A stretch of 64,000 bases of DNA from assembly GCA_964058845.1 (NCBI GenBank), contig CAXKVR010000008.1, positions 248,001-312,000 of the forward strand. The letters run 5' to 3'. Below are positions 32,601 to 46,640 of this stretch, one piece after another. Each line of letters starts with the position of its first letter. Positions within the stretch are counted from its first letter, which is position 1. The position numbers were made by a program, and so were the translations under genes. This DNA comes from Carex sylvatica (Eukaryota; Streptophyta; Magnoliopsida; Poales; Cyperaceae). The notes beneath the pieces were generated by a model, which made no database searches, was not told where the DNA came from, and saw nothing but the letters and a program-made list of their open reading frames with translations.

Positions 32601-34859
32601 AACAGAAAAAAATATATATATATAAAGTTAGGCTTGCAGTTCCCAATAAAAATTTGGATACCTAAAGGTTATTAAAGGTACTCCTATGTTTCAAATTTTC
32701 AATAGAGATGGACAAGTTTAGTATTTAGGGTTATTCGACATACTGCTCTATTCCATAGGAAAGAAGACACTTGCCACTCTAGACATTTTCAGAACCATGC
32801 TCAAATTTACCTTTCTTCCCATCTAAGTTGTTATTGAGAACACACCTATATTCCATAAGAGTTACACCACATACTGGATTATAATGTGACAGTAGGTACA
32901 TCTGCAAGCTGACTTAGGTTGCAATCTTATACAAAGCCCAGAAAAATAATGTTATCTACCTTGATCTTGCATAAAGGAAGTTTCTGGCACCCGCTGATAT
33001 TTTCTCTCGTCCATTTTCTTCAACAAATGTAGAATAATGTCACTAGAAATGAAAGATAAGTTCAGAGCCACCATTAAACCAATCCATCCCATATAACTCC
33101 TTGCACAATACATAGCATATACTGTGGTCACAAATAGGCCAATCCTTTCATGTCTCAAGGCAAGAGAAGCACCTACAAGATGACATCTGTCAGAGATTCC
33201 AGTGTTTATTATGTTTGTGTTGGTTACATGTGCAGGCAGCTTTCATCAAGTTAACTTGGGATTCAATATAGTGACCAAAGGTTAATTTGAGGATTTTCAT
33301 CAAAAGAAATCCAAATCCCTTAAGCACCTCCTCCTATTAAGAAAGAGTCTTATGTCTGCCCATAGAAAATATAAGAAATTTATGCTAAAAACAATATATT
33401 ACAAGAAGTACCTTGTCTCTACAAACACAAGAAATTTTAACTATATCTCTATTTTTCTTTAATGGAGTACCACAACTGCACCACATCGCTCCCTCATGCA
33501 GGTAGAATTACAAAGGAGGGCCAATTTGGTCATTTTTAAAGTAAGACTAGAGGACATTACTTTTTTTAAAGGGGCATTTTGAATCCTGGTATGCATTACG
33601 TTCTTAGTAATATTTTGATATTTCGAAAGTGTACACATTTATTAATAAAATAGTCTTGTAAAAAAAAAATTGCCTCCTAGGTTACTTGTTCCCAATTAAG
33701 TCAAAACAAAGCTTAAAGGAAAAAAAATAACCTCCAAAAAGGATGACAAGGCTAGTAGTCCAAAAGCTCCCATAAAGCCACAGAACAACAGCCAATGAAA
33801 TAGCAACTAGAATCAATCCAAGAGCAAGACTTACAAAGACTGCTAAACAAGTACCAGTTACCTGCAATAAATAATTGTTATTATATAAAAAAAAACTAAT
33901 GGTTTAAAAAACAAATGTCAACATATTGCTATGCTGCCTCAGGTTTTCTTTTCTTTTGATAAAGATGGCATGAAATAATAATTAATTCAGTGGCAGTGAA
34001 ATACGGAAGTCAAAATCCCCTAAATATTTTTGTACATCAGTGAGCCCAACCAGTACGACTGTATTAAAAATAATCCCTCTAATATTTTGCTTTATCAGAT
34101 TCTTGCATTTGTACATTATGCATTTTAATTATTTTCTTCTTTCTTTTTTGAAAATGCTTCATCCAAAATTCCAATTTTTACTGAAGACAAGGTATCAAGT
34201 TGAAGAAAGAGAGGAAGACAAAAGTTAAAACGTACCACCAATAGCAGCATCAATTTAATCCCAATCATTGCCCCAACCGAGAGGAAGGAGCACAAAATCA
34301 GCACAAAAAAAGAAGCAGTGCCAATTCGGAGAAGGGAATCAGCTCCCCTGATAGTGCAATCCAGCCACACCATAAACAACACCATCACAATTTTCCCAGC
34401 ATTCACCACCCATCGCTGCACTTTCGGAAAATACCCATCATACTTTTCCTTAATATGAGTATATCCTTTCTTCAATGTGGTCATCAATTTCACAACATGC
34501 GGCTTTAGCTTGTCTGCCCATACTTTAACCTCTGCAATTACACAAATCATGTAGAATTTTAAGGTTGAAGCTGCCTTTTGCATCAGAATCTGTGCAGCTG
34601 TACCATCAGCTCTTTCCTCCTCTCCTGACAAGACTGTTTTATTTTCTAAAAATTCTGATGAACAGTTTTCCTCCAATTTTGTTGAGATTTCAGTTTGCTC
34701 ATGAGAATTCAGGGTTTCACGCTTGCCGCATTCTATTGAAGAGTCACTTGCAGGCCCAACACTCCTGTTTCTTTTGCTTCTTTCATGTTTCTTCAAGTCA
34801 CTGTTTGAATGTACTAGATCCGGGTTCTTGTTTTTGTGTTGACCACCCTTACGTGCCAT
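29619..34859 (-). CDS. DNAJC14-like membrane J-domain protein with Jiv90 domain
   Basis: Co-chaperone expected to stimulate Hsp70 at the ER membrane. Ten exons on the minus strand: 34859-34236, 33861-33732, 33172-32960, 32570-32365, 31506-31426, 31291-31190, 31105-30947, 30863-30777, 30095-30024, 29927-29619. All junctions are GT-AG, the phases close, and the product is 660 residues. Residues 1-110 are polar (MARKGGQHKNKN start, chosen because homologues begin alike). Residues about 155-320 hold four or five hydrophobic segments. The J domain is about 366-435, with HPD at 396-398 and KKLQNAYEVLLDSLKRKTYD. A cysteine-rich Jiv90 domain (about 480-570) shows CKKC, WCQDCKEFH, DGDGWLEQS, CAYVC and TEWFSCQGMRC. 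The tail has NMEEEMTEEEFFQWLQNA and ends in a Lys-rich GKKKRKGKKQW. It is intact. The domain call is firm; the client and exact membrane are inference. Confidence 0.93.
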
Positions 34860-37800
34860 AATTATATCCAAGGTACCAGTTAGGGAAGAAATATGATTAG
34901 TAATGCAGTGGTATGTAGATGTGGCTCCTACAAAGTGCACACAACAAAGGACATACGTTCATTGCTTCATGGGGGCACCTACAGGTAAGAGAAAATAGCA
35001 TAAACAAAGTATTGAAAAGACAACGAGACAAAAACAATTGAGAACTGCGTTCCTTGTAGCTAGAATGCAGATATTTGTATGATAAAGTGCCAAAGCTACT
35101 GATTTTTTACTTGTAGCTAGCAGAGCAAGTGACAAAACTATTAAGGGCAGAGTTGTCTAGAAATATAAGAAATTTCTACATAGTGGCATTAAAAGCGAAT
35201 TTCATATAAGAAAAATTATAAACTAAATCAGATCTCTAGTAAATTCACATCTTGGCTGGAAAAGTTAAACATGGCTGTAGAAAAATGAAAGGAAATTGTA
35301 TTAATTATAAGATAATTAAAGTTCATTATTTCTGCACTTGAACCTAATAACTTGTGTTAAAAGTCTGAATATCTCAGATTAATAACAGCAAGTACTTGAA
35401 ACAAAACATTACAGTGTGAATAAACTATAATATTTCAGACTAAATATGAAAAATTATCCTATCTTCAGCAAATTCCATCTCTTTATTTTCTGGGACCATA
35501 AGAGAGGTAGACTGCATTTAATTGCAAAAAGAATGGCACAGCAGATGAGAATACAGGGCTATTAGTTTTTTCCCTATATTTTTCTAAGCTTCTGACACAT
35601 ACAAGTAAACTTACAAATTACCAGAACACAACCTTGTAAGTTATTCCATAAGGTATTTGAAAAAAATTCTCAAAGAAAATAGAATGACAGGCTTTAGGTT
35701 TGTCCAGATAGCAAGTGTCATTCAAAAAATCAAACTTCTCGTGTGCATCAAAGATCACACCATAAATGGGCTAGTTAGGATTTAGAATAGATGAAATTGA
35801 GATGCAAGTATCATTTGTTAGACATTTACCTCTGATAAAAGTTGAGACATTTGTTGCTGATTAAAAAACCGTGAAGGCAAAAATTACAAGGAAGGAAAAG
35901 AAATAATGGAAGTGTGGAAGTGGGAAATGATGGAACATGAGAACTGTAGAAAATAGGACAAACCACATTCACTATGTGTTTGACTGTGCAAATTGAGCTG
36001 GATTTATTTGAATCAAATGCATTTTTTAACGACTTTTTAGATGATTATTCAGATTTTGGATTCCAATGCACTGTACTTATAAAAGAGAAAATGAAGAAGC
36101 GTATGCTTAAAGCTTGCAATCAGGACTTGCACAGCCTTAAAATTATTGTCTTAGATTGACACATAAAAATAAGAAATTCTAGGTGGCATATATGCAAAAT
36201 AATTGAGTTTCATAGAACTAACAGAACATACATATCTATAACTAAAATTATGAAGGCATGTGATTCCTTGCATTGCATAAAATTTTAAGCTGCAGCATGT
36301 AACAAGGTTACACATGAGATGAAAATACAACCAGGATCAAAATTCAATCTATTTCTTTTTCTTTAATCCTCAGTTCTGTTGGGTTTTATTTTTATTTTTA
36401 TTCTAAATGGGGCGAGGAAGGCTTCTTATCAAGGATAGCAACCAGGATAGAACATACAGGTACTTAATTATCATGAGGCTGTCAAACAATCCTCTATTAT
36501 AGAACTATTCCAAAATAGCGATGCTATCCCAAACAAAGGTTGTTGCTAAACACAGATTTGCTGTTCGAAAAGACTGCTAAGCTATTCCAAGTGAAGATCA
36601 GAATAGCGAAAGAAAGGAGAAGAGAGGAGACAGAAATGAAACTGCTACTAGTGCTTCATTTTTTGTTGCCAAACCCACTAAACACTCTTCCACTACTCTT
36701 CCCACCCCTCCCCCCTCATTCTAACGAATGTGTATCCTCTGCATTAACTCAAAAAGGAATCTTTTGAGTTAATGAATCTCAACCATCTGATTTTAAACGG
36801 AGCCAATCCAGCTCCTACTTATAACATAAGGAACCCTTTAATATTAGTGCGAATCTAGTCCATACGAATCTTAAAACAAATCAGATAGTCGAGATGCATT
36901 AACTCAAAAGATTCCCCAATGAGTTAACGCAGAGGATACGAATTCCATTCTAACTACCATCCAGCACAATTCCTACCAAGTGCCAAACAACCCCAATCAA
37001 TGTAACACTAGTATGTACATCAAACTTCACTGTCTGTCACTACCAAAACTTCAAGGAAACATAAAGAACAACAAAAAAAAGAGGAGATATTTTAGTTCAG
37101 ATGATAAATTCTAAACCCAAGTGACTTATATGACCAAAATTTTAGATGACAATCCATACTCTTAACCAGATTTTATATTACGTGCAGGCAAAGAAATTGT
37201 AACTCACTAGACCCCATGTACGTTTTTCAAAATTGATTTAAAAAGAAGTCGAATTTAGGGAAGTAATATAAATTAGGTCTACAGGAAAGCTCAATTTTTA
37301 CCAATATGATTTGTACACTTTTAGACCATCTTGAGATGGAAATTTCTACAACAAAACCCTTGGTCTGTTACAAGACATAAAGTTTTATGATTTACTCATA
37401 GAAAAAATAAATAAACATAAGACTAGATAAAGCAGAAGCTCGTGCCTTTACAAGATAACAGATTTACAGAAAATACAGCATATATGCATGGTTACTATTT
37501 GAACTTCTACTTAATTGCAGTTCTGTAATTGTCACTTAGAAAAATAAAATTAGAGTAAGGACTTAGTTAAGTGAAAATAAGACCAAACTCTAAGTGTAAA
37601 AGATGGGGATATGTCAGACATGCAAGTGATAAAATCGAATAAAGTAGTAAAGACATAGCCAGTGGATCAAGGAATTAGGTATCCTGGAGACCAATTAAAC
37701 AAAAATTAAACTAAAACGAGGTAAGGTCTGTATTGGCTAAAAGGGCTAACCTACAAGCCAAAGCGGCGGCTATATTGCGAAAACTTAAAAGTGAAATCAA

Positions 37801-38130
37801 CCGCATTTAAGGAAAAGAAATACTGGTATTGAGAGTATATATGGGAAATATCAAGTTTACCTTGAGAAAGTTTAGATTATTGAGGAAAGGCGGGTGAAAT
37901 CCAAGCTATCCAATAGAACCCCAAAAGACTGGAATGGTCAAATTTGTTGCGCAAGTGATGGTGTGGGTTCCTTCTCTCTTGATTTCTCTTTCCTCGAGTT
38001 ATTATCTCTCTTCACCTATGCTCGCAAGGCGCCACTCGGTAGAGAGAGAAAGGCGAGGCATTTCGCCAAGACGACGAGTAGGTTGGGTTCATTTCTCGCA
38101 CAGAGAAGACAAACATCTGCAGAGTTTTCA
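34860..38130 (-). promoter_or_regulatory. Probable 5' UTR, 5'-UTR intron and first exon of the J-protein gene
   Basis: A CT-rich segment at about 37862-38130 ends in a good donor (CTCAAG/GTAAAC, exon end 37861) on the minus strand. An acceptor (CCTGTAG/GTGCC, exon start 34978) lies 119 bp before the ATG, giving a 2.88-kb leader intron. The leader exon contains a tiny upstream ORF (ATGAAGCAATGA). The transcription start is not determined. The intron (34979-37860) contains only AT-rich filler and no gene. Confidence 0.45.
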
Positions 38131-38249
38131 ACATTTTTTCACATAGGTATACAAATTTTCGTATAATACTTTTTACAATAAACTTTTCATTTCTACCCCT
38201 ACGTAGACCTAACGCTAATGATGGTTCGTAATGTGCTAGAAATATCAAT

Positions 38250-39693
38250 ACTTGATCAGTGATAATTTATGTTTGTTTCAAAAGTTTAGTGATAACTATA
38301 CAACTATTATTATTTCAGAATTTAAATGTCTTTGTTTTTTGTATCTCTATCGTGCCTTCATTTTTAAGAACTTTAATAACTTAAAAATGAAACTAAAATT
38401 GTTTTGTCAATGCACATATAAAAAATTATGACATTTTAACTTTATTTTAGTTGTCATCAATAGCTTGTAAAAACGTACTAATGTGGATAATTTCTAGACA
38501 TTAATTATTCAAATGATTTATTCACATGAAAATAAAATTGAGATGTGATATTTTTTTATGAACACATAAGAGGAAATAACATAGATCACATTTAAAGGTT
38601 TTATTTTGACATTTGTGATTTAAATTTGAATTTATTAACATTTTTAAAAATGAATACTTGGTGGAGGCACAAAAAATAAAAGTATTTGAACCCTCCTCTT
38701 ATTATTTATGTTTGTTTTTTTCTTTTTTACAATAGCTACAAACATAATTTTAAATTTTATACCAAACACTTAAATATGATCTATTTTTAAGCATTTATAA
38801 ATAAGATTTCTACTGGGTGTATATCACAGGAGAAAAATGATGAGATTTGTTTTGTAATCTACTATCATTAAAATTTAAAAGTCTAAAATTGACAACTCTT
38901 GGTGTATTATAATATAATATCTAAATTATATATCATTGATTATTAGAATATTTACATATTCAACAGCATACGTGCAAATTTATTTATTTTTATTTTCACT
39001 CCTTATGGATTGTTTTTGAAAGAAAAAAAAAACTCTATGGAGACATGGTTGCAATTCTGTGGTATTAGAGGGATATTACATGAATAGTCTCTACTAATTT
39101 GTAGTGTTTGACAAAGGTCTCGGAAAGTAATTTGGGAAGTGTAGTTTTCTAGGCACTGCGGCGTACCTTTGAGTTTGAGGAAATGTCGTATAAAATTGAG
39201 AAGTTTATTTTAAAGTTCGACAAATCACCAAATTACCGCTGGGGCTCCTTTTTTTTTCAGTATTTGCAACTTGCAAGTTCGTGCTCTTTTATTTTATGTT
39301 ATATTGGGGGGTTGGGGGAAGAAGTATTTTCAAGGGCTGATCCAGCATGTAACGGCTAAACACAAAATGCCTAAGAATAAGAATAAGAATAAGAGATAGT
39401 TCACGAAAATGATAAATTTATTTCTTCTTAACAGCTAAATCCAAATATTTTAGTAATCTTAAAAGTCAAAGCCAAATATTTTAGTAATTGGCCTGGATTC
39501 CATGCTCTAACAGAATGACCGGATTAGAAGAAATTGACATTTTGGTGCAAGCATAAATCAGAATTACATTGTGATTTGAATATCATGTGTATGAATCAAA
39601 CATAACAGCCAAAAAAATACATAGTTATGTAATACTAACAATACATAACATATGTTGAAGTTTTAGATTGCATATCTGATCATGTGGAACAGC
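38250..39693. other. Intergenic; no gene seen
   Basis: AT-rich sequence upstream of the J-protein gene. No domain-bearing frame, RNA gene or clear repeat was found apart from short homopolymers. Confidence 0.5.
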
Positions 39694-40278
39694 TAAGGGT
39701 GTACAAAAATACTGTCGACCCACTCGATCCGTCTGACCCGTCCGATCCGATCCGTATTTTACCGGGTTGAGATGTTACTGGGTTGAGTACGAGTTAAATT
39801 TTGACAAACCCGTTACTCTGAATTGGGTCATGAGTTTACTCCTAATAACCTGTTTATACCCGGATAACCTGTAATTATCCACCGTCATGATTTTATTTTG
39901 TAACCTCCTTCTAGTTTGATCATGTGCTTAACCGATTCTGATTGAATCATGCCAAGTCTTTCATCAATAATACCTTTTCTTATTTTGTAGATTATCGTTT
40001 TGTCATGTTGAGGATTGGAATTTGATATTTTCATTTTGTGGTACCTGCCTTGTACTAGTAAACTTTAGTACCATTACATAACATCTTTTTTATTTTATTT
40101 TGGTAATGAAAGTATAGGGAAAATGAAATCATATAGTGATGTAAGATAATATAAGCATCCAATACAACAAAACTTATAAAATCAAAAGACAACAAAAATT
40201 GCAGATTATAGTTTGCAGATAAACATGTGCTTAACCGATTCTGTTTGTTCTTCTCGACAGTATTTTTGTACACCCTTA
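39694..40278. mobile_element. Non-autonomous TIR transposon, 585 bp
   Basis: Perfect 25-bp terminal inverted repeats: 39694-39718 begins TAAGGGTGTACAAAAATACT and its exact reverse complement occupies 40254-40278. Inside are CCCGT-rich words at 39718-39790 and a duplicated CATGTGCTTAACCGATTCTG at about 39924 and 40225. The TAAGGGTGTA end resembles hAT MITEs, but no 8-bp target duplication is evident. It has no coding capacity. Confidence 0.8.
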
Positions 40279-42913
40279 TCTATTAGACTATTACTGACTT
40301 ATTTCTAATTTATTTATGTTTGTTACTTTTATTTGTACCTAGTTTTAAGAAAAATAGTAAAAGGATATATAATAGATTTTCAATCAAAATTATAATCCGT
40401 TTAACCCGTCTAACCCGCAAAAACCGTAATAACCCGTATATAAAAAAATAGATGGGTTAGATTGGGTTAACGTTCAATCTTATAATATGTTCTCATTGCA
40501 ACAGACATGTTACTAGTTTTATATTATATAGATAAATTGCTGATTTTTTTATTTATATCCAAAAAAATTTATAAATTTTAAAAACTAACCAAACCGCGCA
40601 TTTATTTCGAAAATTACCCAAATCGGAAAAAAAAAATTGGTTTCAACACCAATTTTCGGAAAAAAAATTTCCGGTAATTGGATATTAAAACCGGAAAAAA
40701 AAATTCCGGTAATGAATTTTCGGAAAAAAAATTTCCGATTTTAGGACTTTTTTTTTAGGATTTTTTTTTAGGAACATTTTTTTTCCGAATTTTTTTTTCG
40801 GATTCTTTTTTTTTCAGTTTTTATCATTTATTTATTTTTTGTATTGAAGTATTAAGAAATATTTAATATATTTCTTTAAAAATAGATGAAATACTATATA
40901 ATTTGATTTATTCGAAAAACTTCTACTAACTGTAGAAAAATTCAAATAAATTGAAATTTGTATTAATTCTGTGTATTTTTGAATGAGCTACATGTTGGTA
41001 TAATCACTTTTACAGTTTGATCCTTGTATCAGTCCAGATTTACTAATTTACCAGCAGATGTCAAATTTGATATATATACATATGTGATACATATATTATA
41101 TATACATATATGATACATATATTATATATACATATAGGCCGAAGTGCTACCGATTCAAATTTGAAATTTTGAAATCTAAAAAGTCGATCTGAAACGTTCA
41201 TCTTGTTCTCTATATTAATATGTGCTTGGAGACCAAATTTTACATTTTTCTGAATTTTTTTACTATTTATTAAGCCACTTTGAAAATCACTGATCCAACA
41301 GTGGCACTGTTTTATTAAGCCACCGTTATAAAAATGCGCTGTAAAAACACCAGAACACGTTTGCAACCCTTTCAGTTACCTGTCAATTAATATCAAGTTT
41401 GTGGATGTTGTTAATTAGGTTGAACAATGAGCACATTCATCATCTCAATAACAGGGACATACTTGTGGTTCCCTATCAAAGGTGTTCTATTACATTTTAG
41501 TTAAGTGGTGGGCCCAGGCTGATCATCTCAAATTCTCAATATTAATAGTGCTATTGAAGAACTGAATATATCAGGTATCAGGAAATGAATATAAAAAACC
41601 AGAACGAGTTTGTCGTCTAGTTTGAATACGTGTCTTTTGTCGCTTTTGCATTTGGTGTATATTAGAACATTTCAAAATTGGGCTGGATTGGGCCTAGTTA
41701 AAAATTTATGGTTTCATCGGCTACCAAATTTCTGAGGCACTGGGCTTCCTTACCTAGATGCAAAAAAAGGCTGTGAAAAAACCAAACACACAAAAATTCA
41801 GATAGCATGTTAAAAAAAAACCCTTAGATTATTAACAGTCGTACCTTTATATCTATTGGGAGCAAATAAATATTTGGTGTTGTCCCGGATCCAATTTGTT
41901 TCATCAGAGAAATATTTTTGAGTCAAGTATGTCTAATACTAGAACTATTTTTCTCTGCATTTCTGGTACCAACAGAACCTTCTCCAAAAATGTGTCTCTG
42001 GATAAATATCATATGGGTCACACGTACAATATATATTGTGCTGTGCAGCTCTAACCATTTTTCTAATGTCCTGCTTAATTACATTAGTAACTTCCTTAAT
42101 TAGTTGCAGAACACGTATAAATGCTACATGTATCATTTTGTACTTCCCTGCGTGACATGCATGTATATTTATTTGCCCATTTCTCTGGTTGATTGCTATA
42201 TATCAGATATGTATGCTGATAGGCTAGCTTTCTACTTAAATTAGTTGTCAATTAGTAGTCAATTAAATATCATATTTTACAAGGACATATATGAAAATAA
42301 TTGAATGGGTGGCGAAGAGACTACACTACAGGTCTTTTATCTTGAAGGTGTAATCCTGTGGATGCAGCCTAGTTTGGGTTCTTTGTCTTATCCTCTATGC
42401 AATTGCCAATTGGTGAGAGAGAGAGGTTTGGAGAACGGAGGTGAGGTGGGAAAAGAATCAGTATTTGATCTCATATGGCCTTAATTATCTCTCTGTTTGT
42501 GCTGCCATACTACTGTGGATGCTAAATTCTTACTCTTTAATTCACAATAATAATTGTTATTTCCTTCCAAATCTCTTCAAAATTGTTAATTTTTACTTGC
42601 TTTTACTCGGCTCAAGTTCTTCATGAGATCAGTCGTAGCAAAGCATAATAAAAAATCAAATTTCTTAGAAAAAATGTTTAATTGTTTTTTTTTTCTTTTT
42701 CTTTTTCTTTTGAAGATGGTAAAAGAAAAATTTCGGTATTATCATGCCACACATTAGTCATTACTTCTCCCATCAGTCTCTTTTCTTGTGTGTGCCACAA
42801 AAGAACTGAGAGAGAAACAGCCCACTTAAATGATCCCCAAGGCCCTCATTCTCTCGCTCTTATTAAATTTGATCCATACTGAAAAAACATAGTGAGAAGA
42901 GAAGGGGGAGAGA
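40279..42913. other. Intergenic; low-complexity and MITE fragment
   Basis: 40560-40815 consists of iterated TTTCCGG/AAAAAAAATTTCCGG words. 41062-41140 is a TA-rich tandem repeat of GATACATATATTATATATACAT. 41190-41345 is a half-copy of the foldback element at 46641-46915 (CTATATTAATATGTGCTTGG shared core). 42310-42913 is the promoter and leader region of CSP41b, without a motif I can assign. Confidence 0.55.
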
Positions 42914-45900
42914 ATGGCAAAGTTCGTGGTAATGCAACAGAGTCATACTTGGGTCTCTCCTCGCTCTTCTCTCCTCCCTTCTTCTGTTTCAGATTTCCAT
43001 GGTGCATCCCCTAACATTTCTATCAGCCAGGTGCCTTCTTTATTTATTATTTTGAATTGATGTTCTCAGAATGCCTACTAAAGCATAACATGGGTGCTAT
43101 CAAAATATCAGTTTTTTTTTTTATAAGTAAACAATATTGCATTCCAAGTTATTACAAAAGCCTACAGTGCTTTGTTTTTTGTCAATTTACAACGAAATTT
43201 AATCATAGAGAATTGCTGGGCTCTTTATGTTTGATGGTTTACATTGTCTTGTGCTGAACTAAAAGATTTTTTGATATGAAAATTGACAGAGTTGGAGGAG
43301 AAAATGTCAACCAAAAGAGACAGCAATTCGGGTCATGGCAAGCTCAAAGAACATACTAGTCATGGGTGGTACAAGATTTATCGGTGTATTTTTATCTAGA
43401 CTCCTTGTGAATGAAGGTCACCAGGTTTATTTTTTCCCCCAATTTCATTGCTTCTATTATCTTAACCAAGAATGACACGGCTATCCAGCAGTAGAAAACT
43501 CAATCTATGTTTTTTCAGTGTTTAATAGAGAACTTAAAAGTGTTTGACTGAGCTCAGAAGGCCTCTAATTTTTTTTTTATGTTATTTTGATATAATTTGA
43601 TTAAAGTGGCCTAAATTAAACCCGGGTTCTTCAAATATTCATGAAAAGGAACTTAAGCAGTGTCAGCGGTACATTTGTATTCTCAGGTGACATTGTTTAC
43701 AAGGGGGAAGGCACCGATCACCCAACAATTACCTGGTGAATCTGATCAAGACTATGCTGATTTCAAATCTAAAGTATGATTTTTTTTTCTTTTCAAATTT
43801 CATTTGTGGAATAAGAGAGAAATTAGTATTTTCTTGGTTAACATTATTCATGGGGCTTTGTATCCAAATGATGCTGAGTTCATTGCCATCCACACAAGCA
43901 TCATTTAATAACTTATGATCTCCTTTTGTTTTTGTTGATGTTGCTTTTCTTCTTCTTCTCGGTTCATTTTGTGTAGGTGCTTCATTTGAAAGGTGATAGA
44001 CAGGATTTTGAGTTTGTTAAGACTAGCCTTGCAGCCAAGGGATTCGATGTTGTCTACGACATTAATGGTAAACCACTAGGGTACACTTTAATCAAAATGG
44101 ACTTTAAGTAAAATTTTGTTTTTTAGTTTATGTCAATTTTTTGGTCTGAATTTAGGGCGCGAGGCTGTCGAGGTAGAACCCATAATTGATGCTTTGCCCA
44201 ATCTTCAACAGTAAGCTCTATTCACCATATCAGTAATTTACCAGTAGTACAAGTATCATTTTTCTTTTTAGAGAATTTATTTTTTCTGAGAAAAATTAAG
44301 AGTACCAAATAGTTAATGATTCTGGTGTTATTTGGTTGGGATTTTCTGGGTGTTCATGGGAGCTTCTTATTTAACCGAGGTAATTTAAGCCTTATGTTTA
44401 TTCACAGTACCCATACACTTATATAAACCAATTAATTATCTCAGGTACATATATTGCTCTTCAGCTGGAGTATATCTCAAGACTGAAACCCCACCTCATT
44501 ATGAGGTACGACTTAAACCATTTTAAGTTATCTTGAAGTTCATCCAAGCACATTTCTCCTAATGTCTGGTTGATATCAGATCCCATGCAACCATCTCACT
44601 ACTAGCTGGAGAGATTTTTTTTTTTCTTTCCCTTTTCCCCATTTGAAATGACCATTTAATATCAATTTATGGCTGGTCAAGGATAAAATTTTGGCCAACA
44701 TTCAAATATAAAATGAAGTATTATTGTGCTAAATATAAAGATCGTACTTGTCCTTTACCAGCAATATCTCTTTTAATTTCTACCAATGTTTAATACTTTG
44801 ATTCCAGTATTGTTGGTTTAGTCTCAAACCATATCTTTTTTCTGTGTTTTGCTAATTTTTTCTGACTGACAATGTTCCGGTTATTGATCCTAGGTTGATG
44901 CAGTTGACCCAAAAAGTCGTCACAAGGGGAAGCTTGAAACTGAGAGCTTGCTAGATTCTAGAGGCGTGAACTGGACCTCGATAAGGCCCGTGTACATCTA
45001 CGGCCCACTCAACTACAACCCAGTTGAGGAGTGGTTCTTTCACCGCCTAAAGGCCGGCCGACCCATACCAATTCCCGGCTCTGGGATTCAGATAACCCAG
45101 CTCGGACACGTCAAGGTTAGTTCACACTTCTCTTATTTTTTCTTTTATTCTTTTTTATTCTGAAGGAATCAGTAAAACACTGAAACATAGGTTTGTACCT
45201 ATAATTTATTGTTGAGCTTTTTTCTTTAAGCTTCTGAGGTAAATTTTCCTACTTCTTTTGGGGTAAAAGTTTTGTACCTTTTACCTCTTTGCTGTGTTTG
45301 CACCTGTGATCTCACTCAGCGTTTGGGGTAAAAGTTTTCCCGCCAATTGGCTTAAAAGAAGAAAAGTAAATCAAAGCAACCCTCCTCCCATGTAGAGAAA
45401 AAATAAACTAATAAAACAAATTAAAAGTTCTAGGTTTCAAATTTAATTGTATTCTCAATTAAACAGGACTTGGCAAAGGCTTTTATCAAGGTTCTTAACA
45501 ACCCAAAGGCAAGTAAGCAAGTCTTCAACATCTCTGGCTCAAAATATGTCACATTCGACGGGCTAGCAAAAGCATGTGCAAAGGTACCTATCATACAAAA
45601 AATAAATTTATGTAGAAAATAAGTGGAGAAAAAAAAATGAAGGGATTGTTTTTTGTTTTATTTATTTTTTTCATATGGATGTTTCTCTTTCAATTATAGG
45701 CTGCCGGATTCCCTGAGCCAGAGCTAATTCACTATAACGCAAAGGAGTTTGATTTTGGGAAGAAGAAGGCCTTCCCATTCCGTGATCAGGTAAAAATGAA
45801 AATATTTTCAAAATTAGATAATCAATTGATTTAATCAGCAACCACTTCGTTGCCTATTTATCGTTTACTGTCAAAGTACTGCAACTTTCTCTCTGTATAT

Positions 45901-46164
45901 TAGTATATCTCAACTAAAGTTGCTTAAAACAGTATGAAATAAAGGTTGATAGACTGATTATATATTCTGCTTGTAATGTAGCATTTCTTTGCATCAATTG
46001 AGAAAGCTCAAAGAGAGCTCGGGTGGGTCCCGGAGTATGATTTGGTACAAGGCTTGGCTGATTCATATAACCTTGATTTCGGCCGTGGGACGTTCCGCAA
46101 GGCAGCTGACTTCACAACAGATGACATGATCCTTGAAAAGAAGAAGAAGCTTGTTCTTACATGA
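42914..46164 (+). CDS. CSP41B: Chloroplast stem-loop RNA-binding protein CSP41b
   Basis: Plastid RNA-binding protein of the atypical short-chain dehydrogenase (NAD-epimerase-like) fold that stabilises chloroplast transcripts and supports ribosome function. Exons: 42914-43030, 43290-43424, 43687-43773, 43977-44067, 44156-44210, 44445-44505, 44894-45115, 45467-45583, 45700-45789, 45982-46164. All are GT-AG and in phase, giving 385 residues. Residues 1 to about 54 are Ser/Arg-rich and fit a transit peptide (MAKFVVMQQSHTWVSPRSSL). The Rossmann motif GGTRFIG is at 65-71. The YIYCSSAGVYLK segment and SIRPVYIYGPLNYNPVEEWF follow in family order, and the C terminus is Lys-rich (EKKKKLVLT). The length is close to the family (about 378-400). 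SQD1, another plastid SDR protein, follows 1.3 kb downstream on the same strand. Plants have two CSP41 types; this is the b type. Confidence 0.95.
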
Positions 46165-46640
46165 ACAATTTTCTCTTCTTGTTTTTGTCCCACTTGAGAA
46201 ATGTGATGATCGAAGTTTACTTGATGTAAAGATTTTTATTTACTTTTCGTGCTATTGCGCTAAATTCCACGAATTTTAATGGAAAGTTATGGAATTGAGA
46301 TTGCTTACAATCAAACTGAGAAAATCATCTAGCGGTCGTCCAAGGTGCTAGCATACAATACATATTATTAATTTGCCGGAAATAGTAAATCATGCAGTAA
46401 TTCAGATTTGTATATGATTTCATCATTTGTCATATTACAATTTTGTATATAAAATTCACATTTATATTGATCAAAAGAAATTTTATATAATTTTAGGGAG
46501 TAACATTAAGTCCAGATTTATTGAAAAGAATAGTGCTAATTTAGATAAAATAATGCTAATTTTAGACTTTAATCAAGCTTAAATCCAGTGTAGGAATACT
46601 TAAAATTTTTAATACATAATATATATATATATATATATAC
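46165..46640. other. CSP41b 3' UTR and AT-rich spacer
   Basis: The 3' UTR with AT-rich downstream sequence and a (TA)n run at about 46621-46639. No gene. Confidence 0.6.

Noticed and set aside
34565..34861. 98-codon plus-strand ORF
   Set aside because: Antisense shadow of J-protein exon 1.
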